Positions 1 to 11,970 are shown, counted from the stretch's first letter. The stretch is DNA of 64,000 nt from Molossus alvarezi (GCA_037176705.1 CM073886.1:14220501-14284500), one strand, 5' to 3'. Notes: generated by a model from the letters alone, not told the origin. Made by a program: numbers and translations.

Positions 1-99
1 ATGGTCTTAGCCCCACTTTCCTTTAGCATTGGCCTCAGGCTCTTACCTCCCAGAGCCTTCAGTTTCTTCTTTGTAAAATGGAGACCTCAGTCCTGACTC

Positions 100-935
100 T
101 GAAGTGAAAAACTTCATTTAAATGGAATTCCCACACCATACAATTCAGCCACTTAATGAGTAGAATTTGGAGGGTTTTAGTATATTCACAATGTTGTGCA
201 ACAATCACCATAATCAGTTTTAGAACATATTTATAACCCTAAAAAGAAGTTTCAGCCCTGGCCAGTTTGGCCCAGCAATTAGAGTGTTGGCCCATGGACC
301 AATGAGTCTCGAGTTTGATTCTGTCCAAGGCACGTATCTCGGTTGTGGTTTGTCCCCAGCCCCGGTCAAGTCATGCAGGAGGCAACCAGTCGATGTGGCT
401 CTATCACATCGATGTTCCTCTCTGTCTCTCTCTCCCTCCCTCCCACTCTGGCCATAAATAGAAAAGTATCCTTGGATGAGGAATAAAAAAGAAGTTTCAT
501 ACCCATTAGCAGTCACTTCCCTTTCTCCCCTCCCCAGCCCCCAGCAACCACTAATCTGCTTTCTGTTTCTATGGATTTGCCTGTTCTCCACATTTCACAT
601 CAGTGGAATCATACAACATGTGGCCTGTTGTGTCTGACTTCTTTTGCATAGCATGGTATTTTTGAGGTTCACCCACATTGCAGCATGTGTCAGGGCTTCG
701 TTCCTCTTCATGGCTAACATTCCACTGTATGGATGAACCACATACTGTTTATCCACTCATCAGTTGATGGACACGGGTTGTTTTCACTTCTTGGTTATTG
801 TGAATGATGCTGCTGTGAACACTCACAAGTTCTTGTGTGAACACGTTTCATTTTTCTTGGGTATATACCCAGGAGTGGAATTGCTGGGTCAGATGGTAAC
901 TCTGTGTTTAACCTTCCATGAAGAGTTTTTTTGAG
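100..935 (-). mobile_element. Old LINE-1 3' end fragment
   Basis: Read on the minus strand this stretch resembles the 3' end of ORF2 and the 3' UTR of an older mammalian L1: a block for an unchanged target site (about 850-900), the region around the ORF2 C-terminus, then the 3' UTR. It is degenerate, has no open frame and is interrupted by a SINE at 255-490. Family assignment is from recognition of the sequence, not alignment. Confidence 0.65.
255..490 (+). repeat. Ves-type SINE inside the old L1
   Basis: It starts GCCCTGGCCAGTTTGG, has the pyrimidine-rich body and an A-rich tail, and is flanked by copies of AAGAAGTTTCA that look like a target-site duplication. The insertion splits the older L1 fragment, so it is the younger of the two. 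Confidence 0.8.
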
Positions 936-1188
936 CCCTGGCCAGTTTGGCCCAGCGCTTAAAGTGTCAAACTGCGGTCCAGAGAGACCTGGGTTCGGAT
1001 CCCGCTAAGGGCGTGTACCTCTGTTGCAGTTTGTCCCCGGACCTGGTTGGTCGTGCGGGTGGCAGCCACTCGATGTGTCCCTTTCACGTCGATGTTTCTC
1101 TCTCTCTCTATCTTCCTCTCTCTCCCTCCCACTCTATCTGAACAAAAAATGAAAAAAAATGTCCTCGGATGAGGATTTAAAAAAAAAG
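935..1188 (+). repeat. Ves-type SINE, full length
   Basis: The tRNA-like head, the body with TTGCAGTTTGTCCCCGG and the CCTCGGATGAGGAT tail are all present, followed by an A run. Open frames here are fortuitous. Confidence 0.85.
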
Positions 1189-1415
1189 TCTTTTTGAAGG
1201 TTAAACTTGAAAATTTCAGAAACTGCCTCTTCATGCTCCTCATGCACAGGGTCACTGCCTTCCCCCTCTGCAGGATGTCTGAGTGGCTCCTCCACTCTGC
1301 CTCTGCCCTGCGCTGCCATCAGGGTCCAGCCCTAGCTCCCCACTGGCTCCCTCCTGTGTGAGCTAGGGACAGTGGATTCTCCTCTCTGAGTCACATGATG
1401 AAAAGTGACTTTGGG

Positions 1416-1638
1416 ACCAGGCTGGTGTGGCTCAGAGGTTGAGTGTCGACCCATGCACCAAGAAGTTGGCGGTTTGATTCTCGGTCAGGGCACTTGCCCG
1501 GATTGTGGGCCCGATCCCCAGTGGGGGTCATGCAGGAGGCGGCCAATTGATGTTCTCTCTCATCGATGTTTCTATCTCTCCCTCTCCCTCTCCCTTCCTC
1601 TCTCTCTAAAATGAATAAAGAAAAAAAAATTTTTTTTT
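1416..1638 (+). repeat. Bat SINE, second subfamily (GTGTGGCTCAG head)
   Basis: The head reads GGTGTGGCTCAGAGGTTGAG and the body contains CCCGATCCCCAGTGGGGG, ending CTCTCTAAAATGAATAAAG. The same target sequence (AAAGTGACTTTGGG) lies on both sides. Confidence 0.85.
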
Positions 1639-1652
1639 AAAGTGACTTTGGG

Positions 1653-1893
1653 CCCTGGCCAGTTTGGCTCAACAGTTAGAGCGTCAGCCTGCGGTCCCAA
1701 GAGACCCGGGTTTGGTTCCCGCTAAGGGCATGTACCTCGGTTGCAGTTTGTCCCCAGCTTTGATTGGGTCATGCGGGTGGCAACCACTCGATGTGTCTCC
1801 TTCATGTCGATGTTTCTCTCTCTCTCGTCCTCTCTCTCCCTCCCACTCTATCTGAACAAAAAAATAAAAATAATAAAATAAAATATAAAAATA
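1653..1893 (+). repeat. Ves-type SINE at the same target site
   Basis: Full-length Ves copy bounded left and right by AAAGTGACTTTGGG, directly following the previous SINE. Confidence 0.85.
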
Positions 1894-1909
1894 AAAAGTG
1901 ACTTTGGGG

Positions 1910-2120
1910 CCCGGCCAGTGTGGCTCAGTGGTTGAGTGTAGACCCATGCACTAAGAGGTCTCCAGTTTGATTCCCAGTCAGGACACATGCCCAGGTTGTG
2001 GGCCCGATCCCCAGTGGAGGGCATGAGGGAGGCAGCTAATTGATGTTCTCTCTCACTAATGTTTCTATCTCTCTCTCCCTGTCTCTCTAAAATCAATAAA
2101 AGAAAAATTAAACTTTTTTT
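1910..2120 (+). repeat. Bat SINE, second subfamily, same target site
   Basis: GGCCAGTGTGGCTCAGTGG head and a CTCTCTAAAATCAATAAA end, again bounded by the AAAAGTGACTTTGGGG target sequence. It is the third member of the stacked cluster. Confidence 0.85.
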
Positions 2121-2807
2121 AAAAGGTGACTTTGGGGTCCCAAAAGAGACCAGGCCATGGGAGTACCCTAAAAAGTTCACCCACATCCTGCCCTGTCTGG
2201 TCAGGGCAAGAACGGGTCACCAGGTCCCTTCTGCCCAACCAAATCTCCCTGGGGGCCCTTGGCTTTGAGGGTCCAGGATGGCCAGAGCTTAATTCTTTTC
2301 TTACTTTATCTGGACCCCGTGCCCACACAGGATGACTGGAAGAGGTCCATCTGTGCATCCTCCTTAGGCCAGCCATCAGACATGCACATCGTCAGGTTTG
2401 ATGTGGTGGCCTATTGGCCAGGGGGAGGGAAAATTTGGGAGAAGGTGTACACTGTGCTGCTCAGCCACTGGGCCAATTAAACACCATCCCTGGGGGAGAT
2501 GACAAGGAGGACCAGAGCAGAGAGGGACAGAGAGGACAAGTTTAGGGAGGGAGTCTTGGGGAGCAAGTTCAGGGTGGGAGGAAGGCCCAGCCTGGCCTCA
2601 CAAATTCATGACCCAGCTGCCCAACTATGTATCCCCTTCACAGACTATAATGATTTCTTTGTGGGTGATTTTGATCTCCATCTGCCTCCTCTACCTACCC
2701 ATGAGCTCTGCAAGGACAGGGGCAGGGGCAGTCTTGATCCTTTCTCCACGCCTAACCATGATGAGTATTCATGGGTGTTTTCTGAGTCACCAAGCGAGTG
2801 TGTGCCC

Positions 2808-2808
2808 G

Positions 2809-2835
<27 letters not shown>
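2808..2835 (+). repeat. (TG)n microsatellite
   Basis: An uninterrupted run of about 14 TG units. It should be length-polymorphic. Confidence 0.95.
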
Positions 2836-2843
<8 letters not shown>

Positions 2844-4453
2844 CTGTAAGTTCCTCTCCGATGCCTCTCTTTACCTTTTTACCAGCCTGTCCCCAGGAGG
2901 GGCACCCCTAGCCTTGTACCCACAGGCAGCAGGGCTGGATGTGTAAGAAGCTGAGTCCTTCTGGAAAGTAGTTAATAAGCTGCTCGCTCCATGGGGGACA
3001 GCTGGGGGAGATTTCACACTTGAGGGGCTTCCAGGAACTCCCACTCCTAGAACCACACCCTCACCCCCCAGACCCTGCTGGAATTCCAAGGGGAGGGGGC
3101 TACAGCCAAGGGCTGGCCCAGCTGTCCTTGATTTATGTGGGGTTTTTCCACTTTGGGTGCCAGATTCGCCTGACCGTATAGAGGATGTGGTTTCCTCCCA
3201 GGGAGGGGTCCCTAAGAAATGTCTAACCCACCCCGGAGCCCACTGTGCCCAGTTCCCCTGGTAGGGAACAAGGCGGGGGAGGGGGTCAGGAGCCCATTCC
3301 TGGGGGTGGAAGCAGCACCATAACACAGTGCTGACAGCAAGGACTTTGGAGCCTGATTCATGTCACCCCAAACCAAGCAGGTGAACTTGGCAGGTATCCA
3401 ATCTCTGATCCTCACTTTTCTACTTTATAAAACAAAAGTAATATTGTCCTGCTCTCTGGGTGCCCAGCTCCTAAGCTCTTCATGAGAAGGAGGCAGTGGA
3501 CATGTGACAGTGACTCCAGCACAAGAAGGGGTACCCTTGAAGCTGCTCCCACCCTAGGAGACCTGAGTACTTCATAGTTTGCCCTCCTTGGGGACAAGAC
3601 TGGAAAGGACAGGTTTCCCTGGTCTCAAGGTGGCCAGCCAGCCTGGCTTGCCAGAACCCATGTCTTATTCCTGGGAACCAGCTAGACCTGGGGATGTTTG
3701 CCATGAAAGACAAGATTCCCAGTATTAGGAGGGAATGTGAAAAGCTTCCCTTAGCCAGGAGTTATGAGAAGGGAGGCCTTCTCCAGCTCAGTAGCCACCT
3801 GGAGGAGCCACACATATGCAGGAAGCCATGCTAGGGCTGCAGAGTTTGCCAGAAAAAGCTAGACCCCTCTTCTGTTCAGGGATGGACCCCAAATTGCACC
3901 CTCACTCTTTTCCCTTGGATCTTCACGGAGGGATCAGCACAGACAGGGGGCTATTTGCCACTGGTCCATGCTTCTTCTCCAAGAGAGGGCAGGGATCCAG
4001 GTTCCCAGGATGCATATAGCTGGATCCTGCAAATTGCTTCTCACCCACCAGCCTGGCCTAGCTCAATTTATTACAACGCAGAAATTCTTCTAGGCTGGCA
4101 GTCCCAGCTCTGCAGGAGGGGAGGGCTGGTAAGAGCCTTTATCCCTGCGGTGAGTCTACAGGAGCAAGAGAAGAGGGCCCCACAGAAACAGGGCCCCACA
4201 ACTCCCCCTCCCCTAGCTTCATAGCCCCAAGCCAGGCCTCTGAAAGTGGAAGCCTGCGAGCATCATAGGGAAGGCTGGGTATCATACAAGTGGCCCCACA
4301 TCAGGCCACTGGGGCTCTGTGGCCAGGTCTGCTCATCCATGTCCTGGTGAGGAGCCCCATGGACTAGAAGGGAACTGTGAGCACATTCCATCAGGAACAA
4401 GGCAAGGGACTCAGGAACCCCATCCTCCACAAAGGGCATAGGACAGTGTATAT

Positions 4454-4488
<35 letters not shown>
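4454..4488 (+). repeat. (GT)n microsatellite
   Basis: An uninterrupted run of about 17 GT units. Confidence 0.95.
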
Positions 4489-4490
<2 letters not shown>

Positions 4491-5643
4491 GCAGGAAAAG
4501 GGAGGTTCAGAGGCCTGCCACCAGGTCCCAAACACTGTCCGCGCAGTGTGAAAAGCCTAAGTTTGAATCTTCCTGTTTACCAGTGACCTACTTCCAGAAG
4601 CAAGTCTAGCCCAGCAGCAGACAAGACCTAGGGAGGGCTGCACTCCATCCCTCTTCACTTCCAAGGAAGCAGCCCACCCCACAGTTGGCCAGACAGACAT
4701 ACAGACAGATATAGCTCAGTGCTCAGGAAGACCCAGAACCCAGAACCCAGGGCCCAGCACTTTGGGGCAAGGGCTGCAAACTCCTTGCCCCTCCCCAGCA
4801 GGACACTCCCTAAGCTGAAGCTTCCTGCTCTGACAACAGGACCTTCAAAATTGACCCTACTCTCTCCTCAGAAGACAATAACCTGTGTCCCCTAGACAGG
4901 TCACTGCTGTCCTGACTCTGACTCTAGCTTCCCTGCCCTCCCCCCACATCCAGATGCATACTAGGGGCTCCTAGGCTCGAAGATGGGGGCCCAGCAAAAA
5001 ACCTACACTTCGAGACTAAGGAAGCAAAAAGCCACTAGAGTCAGAGATGGGAGAGGAATCCCAAGAGAACAGGCAGCCTGCACTTTGGGAGGCAGACCCC
5101 ACAGAACCCTATCTCCTCTCTACCCGGTCTCTCTTCTCTCTGGCAATGCTGTTGCCAAGCTTTTTGACGCCAAAAGTAGCTTGTAAATGTACTGGTTGGA
5201 GATAATACATGATAAGACATGAAGCCAGGGGCTGAACCATGGACAACCTTCAGAGTTTTACAAGGAACAAATCACGCCTGGAGACAGATGCTGGAGGCAG
5301 TGGGTGAAAGGTTGAAATGGAGGGAACTTATCTGCAGGTAATTCTCAGTCAGCCCCCACCCCAGCAGCCCCCCTCCTATCTGCCACAGGAGGACCACCAA
5401 CTGTCTTCCCTGTGCTACTTGCCCCTAAGTTTATTAAGCAGAGTCCTAGTGCCCAGGGCCAAGATAGGGTGATTGGTAGTCCTGGGGTCCTTGATTCCCC
5501 AAACCAGAGACACTCATGCAGATGGGATGCAGAGGAGTGGACAGAAGGCAGTACAATTTGACATACCTTCATTCATCTGATGCTACTGTGTGCAGCCTCC
5601 CGAGGGCTTGGCATTTGGAAAAGGAAATGAGATGAATGTGTTA

Positions 5644-5852
5644 GCGTGGCTCTGTGAATTGAGTGTTGTCCCATGGACTGAGAGGTCCTGGTTTGGTCCT
5701 GGTTCGATTCCTAGACAAGGCACATGACTGGGTTGTGGGCTTGATCCCTAGTAGGGGTATGCAGTAGGCAGCCGATTGACATTTCTCTCTCACATCAACG
5801 TTTTTATCTCTCCCTTCCTCTCTCTCTAAAAAAAATCGATAAAAACATTTTT
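5644..5852 (+). repeat. Bat SINE, second subfamily
   Basis: Diverged head, GATCCCTAGTAGGGG body and TCTCTCTAAA end. The young L1 inserted into the A-rich 3' tail of this SINE, which dates the SINE as older. Confidence 0.75.
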
Positions 5853-5874
5853 AAAACAAAAGAGAGGGAGACCG

Positions 5875-5886
5875 AAAAATGGCGGC
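5875..5886 (+). promoter_or_regulatory. YY1-like site at the L1 5' end
   Basis: AAAAATGGCGGC matches the AANATGGCGGC core bound by YY1, which in human L1 sets the transcription start. Its place close to the first base of the element fits that role. Inference from motif and position only. Confidence 0.6.
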
Positions 5887-6687
5887 GGAGTGAACGGAGC
5901 TACACAGACCGTCTCCCAGAACCAAACTGGAATTACAACTATAACACAGACAAATCGACGGGAAAAACCAACAGAAAAGCAGCTTGCGAGGACCATACAA
6001 CGAGGGACACTGACTCCATCCCGGTAGGCTTGCGAAGGCGCGAGACGGGGCTGGGAGCCCACGGTTGGCAGCTCGGCAGCGGCCTCAGCTGGGAGCAGCG
6101 CCCTCGGGTCACACTCCCAGGCGGCTCCACAGCGCAGCCGGGACAGAGGCTGAAACAGCCACAGTCACTCACCTTGGGCTCCGGCAGAGGGAGGGCGGAC
6201 TGGACTGGAGCTGTGACGGGACACTCGGGGTTTGGAGGGCGCTCAGAGCTTTGGCTGAGTGCAGCCACTCAGGACGGTGGCCACATTGCTCCTTCCCAGG
6301 GCTCTGAGGAGAGGCAGCAGCCCCTCCCTCGGAGATCCAACCCCACCCTGTGGGCCATTGAAGTGCTAATTGAAGCTCACTAACAACCAGCATCTGCCCC
6401 ACCCTCGTGAAAGACCCTTGGCTGAGCACCAGAGGGAGTTTTTCAATCAACTGACAACCCAAAACTCATCAAGTAACCTAGACTGCTAGCCTCCAGGCAA
6501 AAAGCTAGAGGATAACAGTACGTTTCCTGGGCTGGCAACTTTAACCAGGAAAGTAAGACTTGACAGTGGTGTTCAACGTGGGTCCTCCCTCGCTCATCTA
6601 AACACAGGAGAGGGAGCCACAAACAGCAGAACACCAACACCCACAGGGAGAACTTGACAGGCTCCAAAGCCCACAGTGATAGCCAAA

Positions 6688-7527
6688 ATGGTGAAACACA
6701 GAAACAGAAGCCAAATGAAAGAGCAAGACACCTCCACCGAAGATGAGATCAATGTGGAGCAATTAGGCATGTTAACAGAGCTAGAATTCAGAGCCATGAT
6801 CTTGAGGAAGCTGAACAGCATGAGTAAGGACATAGAGACACTGAAAATAAGCCAATTGGAAATTAAAAACCAACAAGAAGAGATAAAAAATGACATATCA
6901 GAAATGAAAAACACATTGGAAGGTTTAAAAAGCAGAGTAGGGGAAGCTGAGGACCGGATCAGTGAATTAGAAGACAGGGTAGAAAAAATCAACGAATCAG
7001 AAAAACAAAAGGAAAAAACTATTAAAAAACAGGAAGACAGCTTAAGAGAACTATGGGACAACTGGAAACATAATAATATTCGCATCATAGGAGTCCCCGA
7101 AGAAGAAGAAAATGAGCAAGGGATAGAGAATATATTCAAAAAAATAGTGAGAGAAAACTTCCCTAATTTGGTGAAGGAAGAAGGCATTCAAGTTCAAGAA
7201 GCACAGAGAGTCCCAAGTAAGAAGAACCCAAACAGGCCCACACCAAGACACATAGTAATTAAAATGCCACAAATTAAAGACAAAGAGAGAATCCTAAAAG
7301 CAGCAAGAGATAAGCAACAGGTTACCTACAAAGGAAACCCCATAAGGCTCTCAGCTGACTTCTCACAAGAAACACTACAGGCCAGAAGGGAATGGCATGA
7401 AGTAATCAAAGTCATGAAAAACAAGAATCTGGATCCAAGACTACTCTACCCAGCAAGACTATCATTCAAAATAGAAGGTCAAATAAAGAGCTTCCCAGAC
7501 AAAAAAATGGCTAAGGGAATACATTAG
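6688..7527 (+). CDS. LINE-1 ORF1 protein (RNA-binding chaperone)
   Basis: This frame codes for a 279-residue L1 ORF1 protein. ORF1p trimerises, coats L1 RNA and is needed for retrotransposition. The start at 6688 (MVKHRNRSQMKEQ) is the first ATG of the frame. A long charged coiled coil covers roughly residues 40-120 (leucine-spaced, Glu/Lys-rich). The RRM follows, starting near NIRIIGVPEEEE at about residue 128, and then the C-terminal domain with RPTPRHIVIKMP and the basic NKNLDPRLLYPARLSF segment. The frame is intact to TAG. It is shorter than the 338-residue human protein, mostly in the N-terminal/coiled-coil part, as is common for ORF1p in other mammals. Confidence 0.9.
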   Translation: MVKHRNRSQMKEQDTSTEDEINVEQLGMLTELEFRAMILRKLNSMSKDIETLKISQLEIKNQQEEIKNDISEMKNTLEGLKSRVGEAEDRISELEDRVEKINESEKQKEKTIKKQEDSLRELWDNWKHNNIRIIGVPEEEENEQGIENIFKKIVRENFPNLVKEEGIQVQEAQRVPSKKNPNRPTPRHIVIKMPQIKDKERILKAARDKQQVTYKGNPIRLSADFSQETLQARREWHEVIKVMKNKNLDPRLLYPARLSFKIEGQIKSFPDKKMAKGIH

Positions 7528-7615
7528 CACCAAACCAGCACTGCAAGAAATGTTAAAAGGACTGCTGTAACTAGCAGTAGAAATGGGAAGAAAAATAGAA
7601 CCACACTAAACAAAA

Positions 7616-10600
7616 ATGGCAATAAATAAGTACATATCAGTAATCACCTTAAATGTAAATGGATTGAATGCTCCCATAAAAAGACACAGAGTAGCTGATT
7701 GGATAAGAAAGCATGACTCATCTATATGTTGTTTACAAGAGACCCACCTCTCAACAAAAGACTCACATAGGTTGAAAGTGAAGGGATGGAAAAAAATTTT
7801 CCAAGCAAATGGAAAGCAAAAAAAAGCTGGGGTAGCAATTCTCATATCTGATAAAATAGATTTCAAAATGAAGACCATAACTAGAGACAAAGACGGCCAC
7901 TACATAATATTGAAAGGATCTATCCAACAGGAAGATATAACCTTGATAAACATATATGCTCCAAATATAGGAGCAACAAAATATATTAAAAATCTTCTGG
8001 AGGACTTCCAAGGAGAAATCGACAACAATACAATCATAGCAGGGGACTTCAACACCCCGTTGACAGCACTGGATAGATCCTCTAGGCAAAAAATTAGCAA
8101 GGAAACAGAGACTCTAAATGAAGCACTAGACCAAATGGATTTAATAGATATCTACAGAGAATTACACCCCAAAACTACAGAATACACATTCTTCTCAAGT
8201 GCACATGGGACATTCTCAAAGATAGACCACATGATAGGAAACAAACTAAATCTCTACAAGTTCAAGAAGATTGAAATCATATTAAGCATCTTCTCAGATC
8301 ACAATGGCATGAAACTAGAAATCAATTGCAACAAGAACATGCAAAGACATGTCAACACATGGAGGCTAAATAGCATGTTATTAAACAATGAATGGGTCAC
8401 CGAGGAGATCAAGGAAGAAATTAAAAACTTCCTGGAAACCAATGAAAATGAACACACAACAACACAAAATCTATGGGATGCAGCGAAAGCAGTTCTGAGA
8501 GGGAAGTTCATAGCACTACAGACCTACCTCAAAAAACAAGAAAAATTTCTAATTGACTGTCTAAGCTCACAACTTAAAGAATTAGAAAGCAAACAAAAAG
8601 AAAACCCCAGAGCAAGTAGAAGGAAGGAAATAGTAAAGATCACAGCAGAAATAAATGACATAGAGACCAAAAAAAACAATTCAAAGGATCAATGAAACAA
8701 AGAGCTGGTTTTTCGAAAAGATAAACAAGATTCATGGACCCTTAGCTAGACTCACCAAAAAACAAAGAGAGAGAACCCAAATTCACAAAATCAGAAATGA
8801 AAGAGGAGAAGTAACAACCAACACCACGGAAATACAAAAGATCGTTAACAACTACTATGAACAACTATATGGCAACAAATTCAACAATCTAAGCGAAATG
8901 GACAAATTTCTAGAAACACACAGTCTCCCAAAACTATTCCCGGAAGAGATAGAAAACTTGAACAGACCAATAACAACTAAGGAAATTCAAGAGGTAATCA
9001 AGACTCTCCCAGCAAACAAAAGCCCAGGCCAAGATGGTTTCACGGGGGAGTTTTACCGAACATTCAAAAAAGAACTAACACCCACTCTCCTCAAACTATT
9101 TCAAAAAATTCAAGAAGAAGGAAGACTTCCAAACACGTTCTATGAGGCCAGCATAATTCTAATTCCAAAACCAGAAAAAGACACTACGAAGAAAGAAAAC
9201 TACAGGCCAATATCCCTGATGAACATAGACGCCAAAATCCTGAACAAAATATTAGCAAATCAGATCCAGAAATACATCAAAAAAATTATTCACCATGACC
9301 AAGTGGGATTCATTCCAGGGATGCAAGGCTGGTACAATATTCGCAAATCAATAAACGTGATACACCACATAAACAAAATGAAGAATAAAAACCACATGAT
9401 CATATCAATAGATGCTGAAAAAGCATTCGACAAAATCCAGCATCCATTTCTGATAAAAACGCTCAGCAATGTAGGAATAGAGGAATCATATCTCGACATA
9501 ATAAAGGCCATATATGAAAGACCTACAGCCAACATCATACTCAATGGACAGAAACTAAAAACATTTCCATTAAGAACAGGAACGAGACAGGGATGTCCAC
9601 TTTCGCCACTCTTATTTAACATTGTACTGGAAGTCTTAGCCACAGCAATCAGACATGAAGAAAAAATAAAAGGGATCCAAATTGGAAAGGAGGAAGTGAA
9701 ACTCTCATTATTTGCAGATGACATGATATTGTACATAGAAAACCCTAAAGACTCCATCAAAAATCTATTAGACTTAATAAATGAATTTGGCAAAGTAGCA
9801 GGATACAAAATTAACGTCAAGAAATCGACGGCATTCTTGTACATCAATGATGAACTCACAGAAAGAGAAACTGAAAAAACAATCCCATTTACCATCGCGC
9901 CAAAAAAATTACGATACCTAGGAATAAACTTAACCAAAGAAGTAAAGGACCTATTTGCAGAAAACTACAGGTCATTGAAAAAAGAAATAGAGGAAGATAT
10001 AAAAAAGTGGAAGCACATACCCTGTTCATGGATTGGAAGAATTAACATAATTAAAATGTCCATACTACCCAAAGCAATCTATAGATTCAATGCAATCCCC
10101 ATCAAAATACCAACGACATATTTCATAGAACTAGAACAAATACTTCAAAAGTTCATATGGAACCAAAAAAGACCCCGAATAGCCACAGCAATCTTGAAAA
10201 AGAAGAACAAAGTAGGTGGGATCACAATACCAGATATCAGGTTATACTACAAAACGACTGTAACCAAAACAGCCTGGTACTGGCACAAGAACAGGCATAT
10301 AGACCAGTGGAACAGAACTGAAAACCCAGAAATGGACCCAAGGCAATACGCTCAATTAATATTTGACAAAGGTGGCAAGAGCATACAGTGGAGTAAAGAC
10401 AGCCTCTTTAATAAATGGTGTTGGGAAAATTGGACAGCTACATGCAAAAAAAATGAAACTAGACCATCAACTTACACCATACACAAAAATAAACTCAAAA
10501 TGGATAAAAGACTTAAATGTGACCCGTGAATCCATAAAAATTCTAGAAGAAAATGTAGGCAACAAAATTTCGGACATCATACGGAGCAGAATTTTCACTG

Positions 10601-11442
10601 ATACATCGCCTAAGGCAACAGAAATAAAGGAGAAAAAGAACACATGGGACTACATCAAACTAAAAAGCTTCTGCACAGCAAAAGAAACAATCATCAAAAT
10701 GGAAAGGCAACCCACTGTATGGGAGAACATCATTGCCAATGATGTATCAGATAAGGGGTTAATTTCCAATATATATAGAGTGCTCATACAACTCCACAAA
10801 AGGAAGACAAAGAACCCAATTAAAAAATGGGCAGAGGAGATGAATAGACACCTCTCCAAACAGGACATACAAATGGCCAAGAGACATATGAAGAAATGCT
10901 CAACATCACTAATCATCAGAGAGATGCAAATTAAAACAACAATGAGGTATCACCTCACACCTGTCAGAATGGCCGCCATCAACAAATCATCAAACAACAA
11001 GTGTTGGCGAGGGTGTGGAGAAAAGGGGACTGTAATACACTGCTGGTGGGAATGCAGACTGGTGCAGCCGCTATGGAAAACAATATGGTGCTACCTCAAA
11101 AAATTACAAATTGAACTTCCATTTGACCCAGTGATCCCACTGCTGGGAATATACCCTAAGAAGCCTGAAACACCAATCAGGAAGAATATATGTACCCCCA
11201 TGTTCATAGCAGCACTATTTACAATAGCTAAGATCTGGAAACAGCCCAAGTGTCCACCAGTAGACGAATGGATAAAAAAGCAGTGGTACATATACACAAT
11301 GGAGTACTATGCAGCGGTAAGAAAGAAAGATCTCTTATCCTTTGAGACGACATGGAGGGACCTGGAAAGTATTATCCTAAGTGAAAGAAGCCAAGCAGAA
11401 AAAGACAAATACCACATGATCTCACTTATATATGGAATATAA
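7616..11442 (+). pseudogene. LINE-1 ORF2 (endonuclease/reverse transcriptase), two frameshifts
   Basis: ORF2 supplies the nick and the reverse transcriptase for target-primed integration. The first segment, 7616-8695, holds the whole AP-like endonuclease: NVNG near residue 14, QETH near 42, AGDFN near 143 and SDHNG near 228. It then stops early (TGA 8693-8695) after an A8 run at 8669-8676. The next frame is open from at least 8676 to 10529 and holds the reverse transcriptase with the FADD catalytic box (about 9711-9722). A second A8 run at 10446-10453 shifts frame again. The last segment runs to TAA at 11442 and contains the C-terminal Cys/His motif C-x3-C-x7-H-x4-C (about 10999-11057). No other stop breaks the three frames, and the total length equals a normal ORF2 plus two bases. 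As written it cannot make full-length protein. Confidence 0.93.
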
Positions 11443-11514
11443 TGAACATAACAGTCTGAGGAATACAGTAGACCCAGACACATGGAAGTAGGGCACAGAC
11501 TGACATCCCTCAGA

Positions 11515-11641
11515 AGAGGGGATGGGGGGTGGGGGGGTGGGAAGAGATAAACCACAGAACTTATATGCATGTATGCATGACCAATGGACATGGACAACTA
11601 AGCCGGGGACAGGGTGGAGGGGGGGTGGGGTGGGGGGGTGC
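11515..11641 (+). other. G-rich tracts of the L1 3' UTR
   Basis: Two runs of clustered guanines (about 11518-11541 and 11610-11638), each with four or more G-tracts of at least three, lie just before the tail. Mammalian L1 3' UTRs carry such polypurine, G-quadruplex-capable tracts. Confidence 0.75.
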
Positions 11642-11724
11642 CAATGGGGTAAAAAGGTAAAATATCTGTAACAAAAAAATAAATAAAAATTCATAAACAA
11701 AAAACAAAAAACAAAAGAGAGATG

Positions 11725-11970
11725 GCCCTGGCAGGTTACTCAGTGGTTAGAGCATCAGCCTGCGGACCAATGAGTTGCTCGTTCGATTTCAGTCAAGGGC
11801 ACGTACCTCAGTTGCAGTTGGCCCCTGGCCCTGGTTGGGGTCATGCGGGAGGCAACAAATCAATGTGTCTCTCTCACATCAATGTTTCTCTCTCTGTCTC
11901 CCCCCCCACACACACACACTCTATCTGAAGATATTTGGGGAAAAAAATCCTCAGGTGAGGATTTAAAAAA
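11725..11970 (+). repeat. Ves-type SINE
   Basis: GCCCTGGCAGGTTACTCAGTGGTTAG head, body and CCTCAGGTGAGGATTT tail. It starts a few bases after the L1 3' target duplication. Confidence 0.8.

Larger units (their letters stand above)
2138..5640. other. Gene-free spacer
   Basis: No exon with a recognisable protein, no conserved splice pattern and no RNA gene was seen. Open frames are short and overlap on several strands. Two dinucleotide microsatellites lie inside and are listed separately. Confidence 0.5.
5867..11707 (+). mobile_element. Near full-length young LINE-1
   Basis: A 5.8-kb L1 with 5' UTR (about 820 bp), ORF1, a short spacer, ORF2, a 3' UTR with G-rich tracts, and an A-rich tail. It is flanked by an identical 14-bp target-site duplication, AAAACAAAAGAGAG, at 5853-5866 and 11708-11721. 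A YY1-like site lies about 10 bp from the 5' end, as in active mammalian L1s, which suggests the 5' end is complete. ORF1 is open. ORF2 is broken by two +1 frameshifts, each in a run of eight A residues. Perfect duplications and otherwise long open frames indicate a recent insertion. Confidence 0.95.

Noticed and set aside
959..1255. Minus-strand frames across SINEs (also at 14057, 18015, 27874, 42047, 58731)
   Set aside because: They translate SINE DNA and recur at each SINE copy with the same Ser/Leu or Arg/Glu-rich residues.
1660..1735. tRNA-like A and B boxes
   Set aside because: These boxes belong to SINE heads throughout the window. No free-standing tRNA gene with intact acceptor stem was found.
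1401..2137. Regular repeats resembling a CRISPR-like array
   Set aside because: The repeats are SINE target duplications in a mammalian genome; spacers are SINEs.
7051..7272. Antisense frames within the L1
   Set aside because: Shadows of ORF1 and ORF2 caused by A-rich sense sequence.
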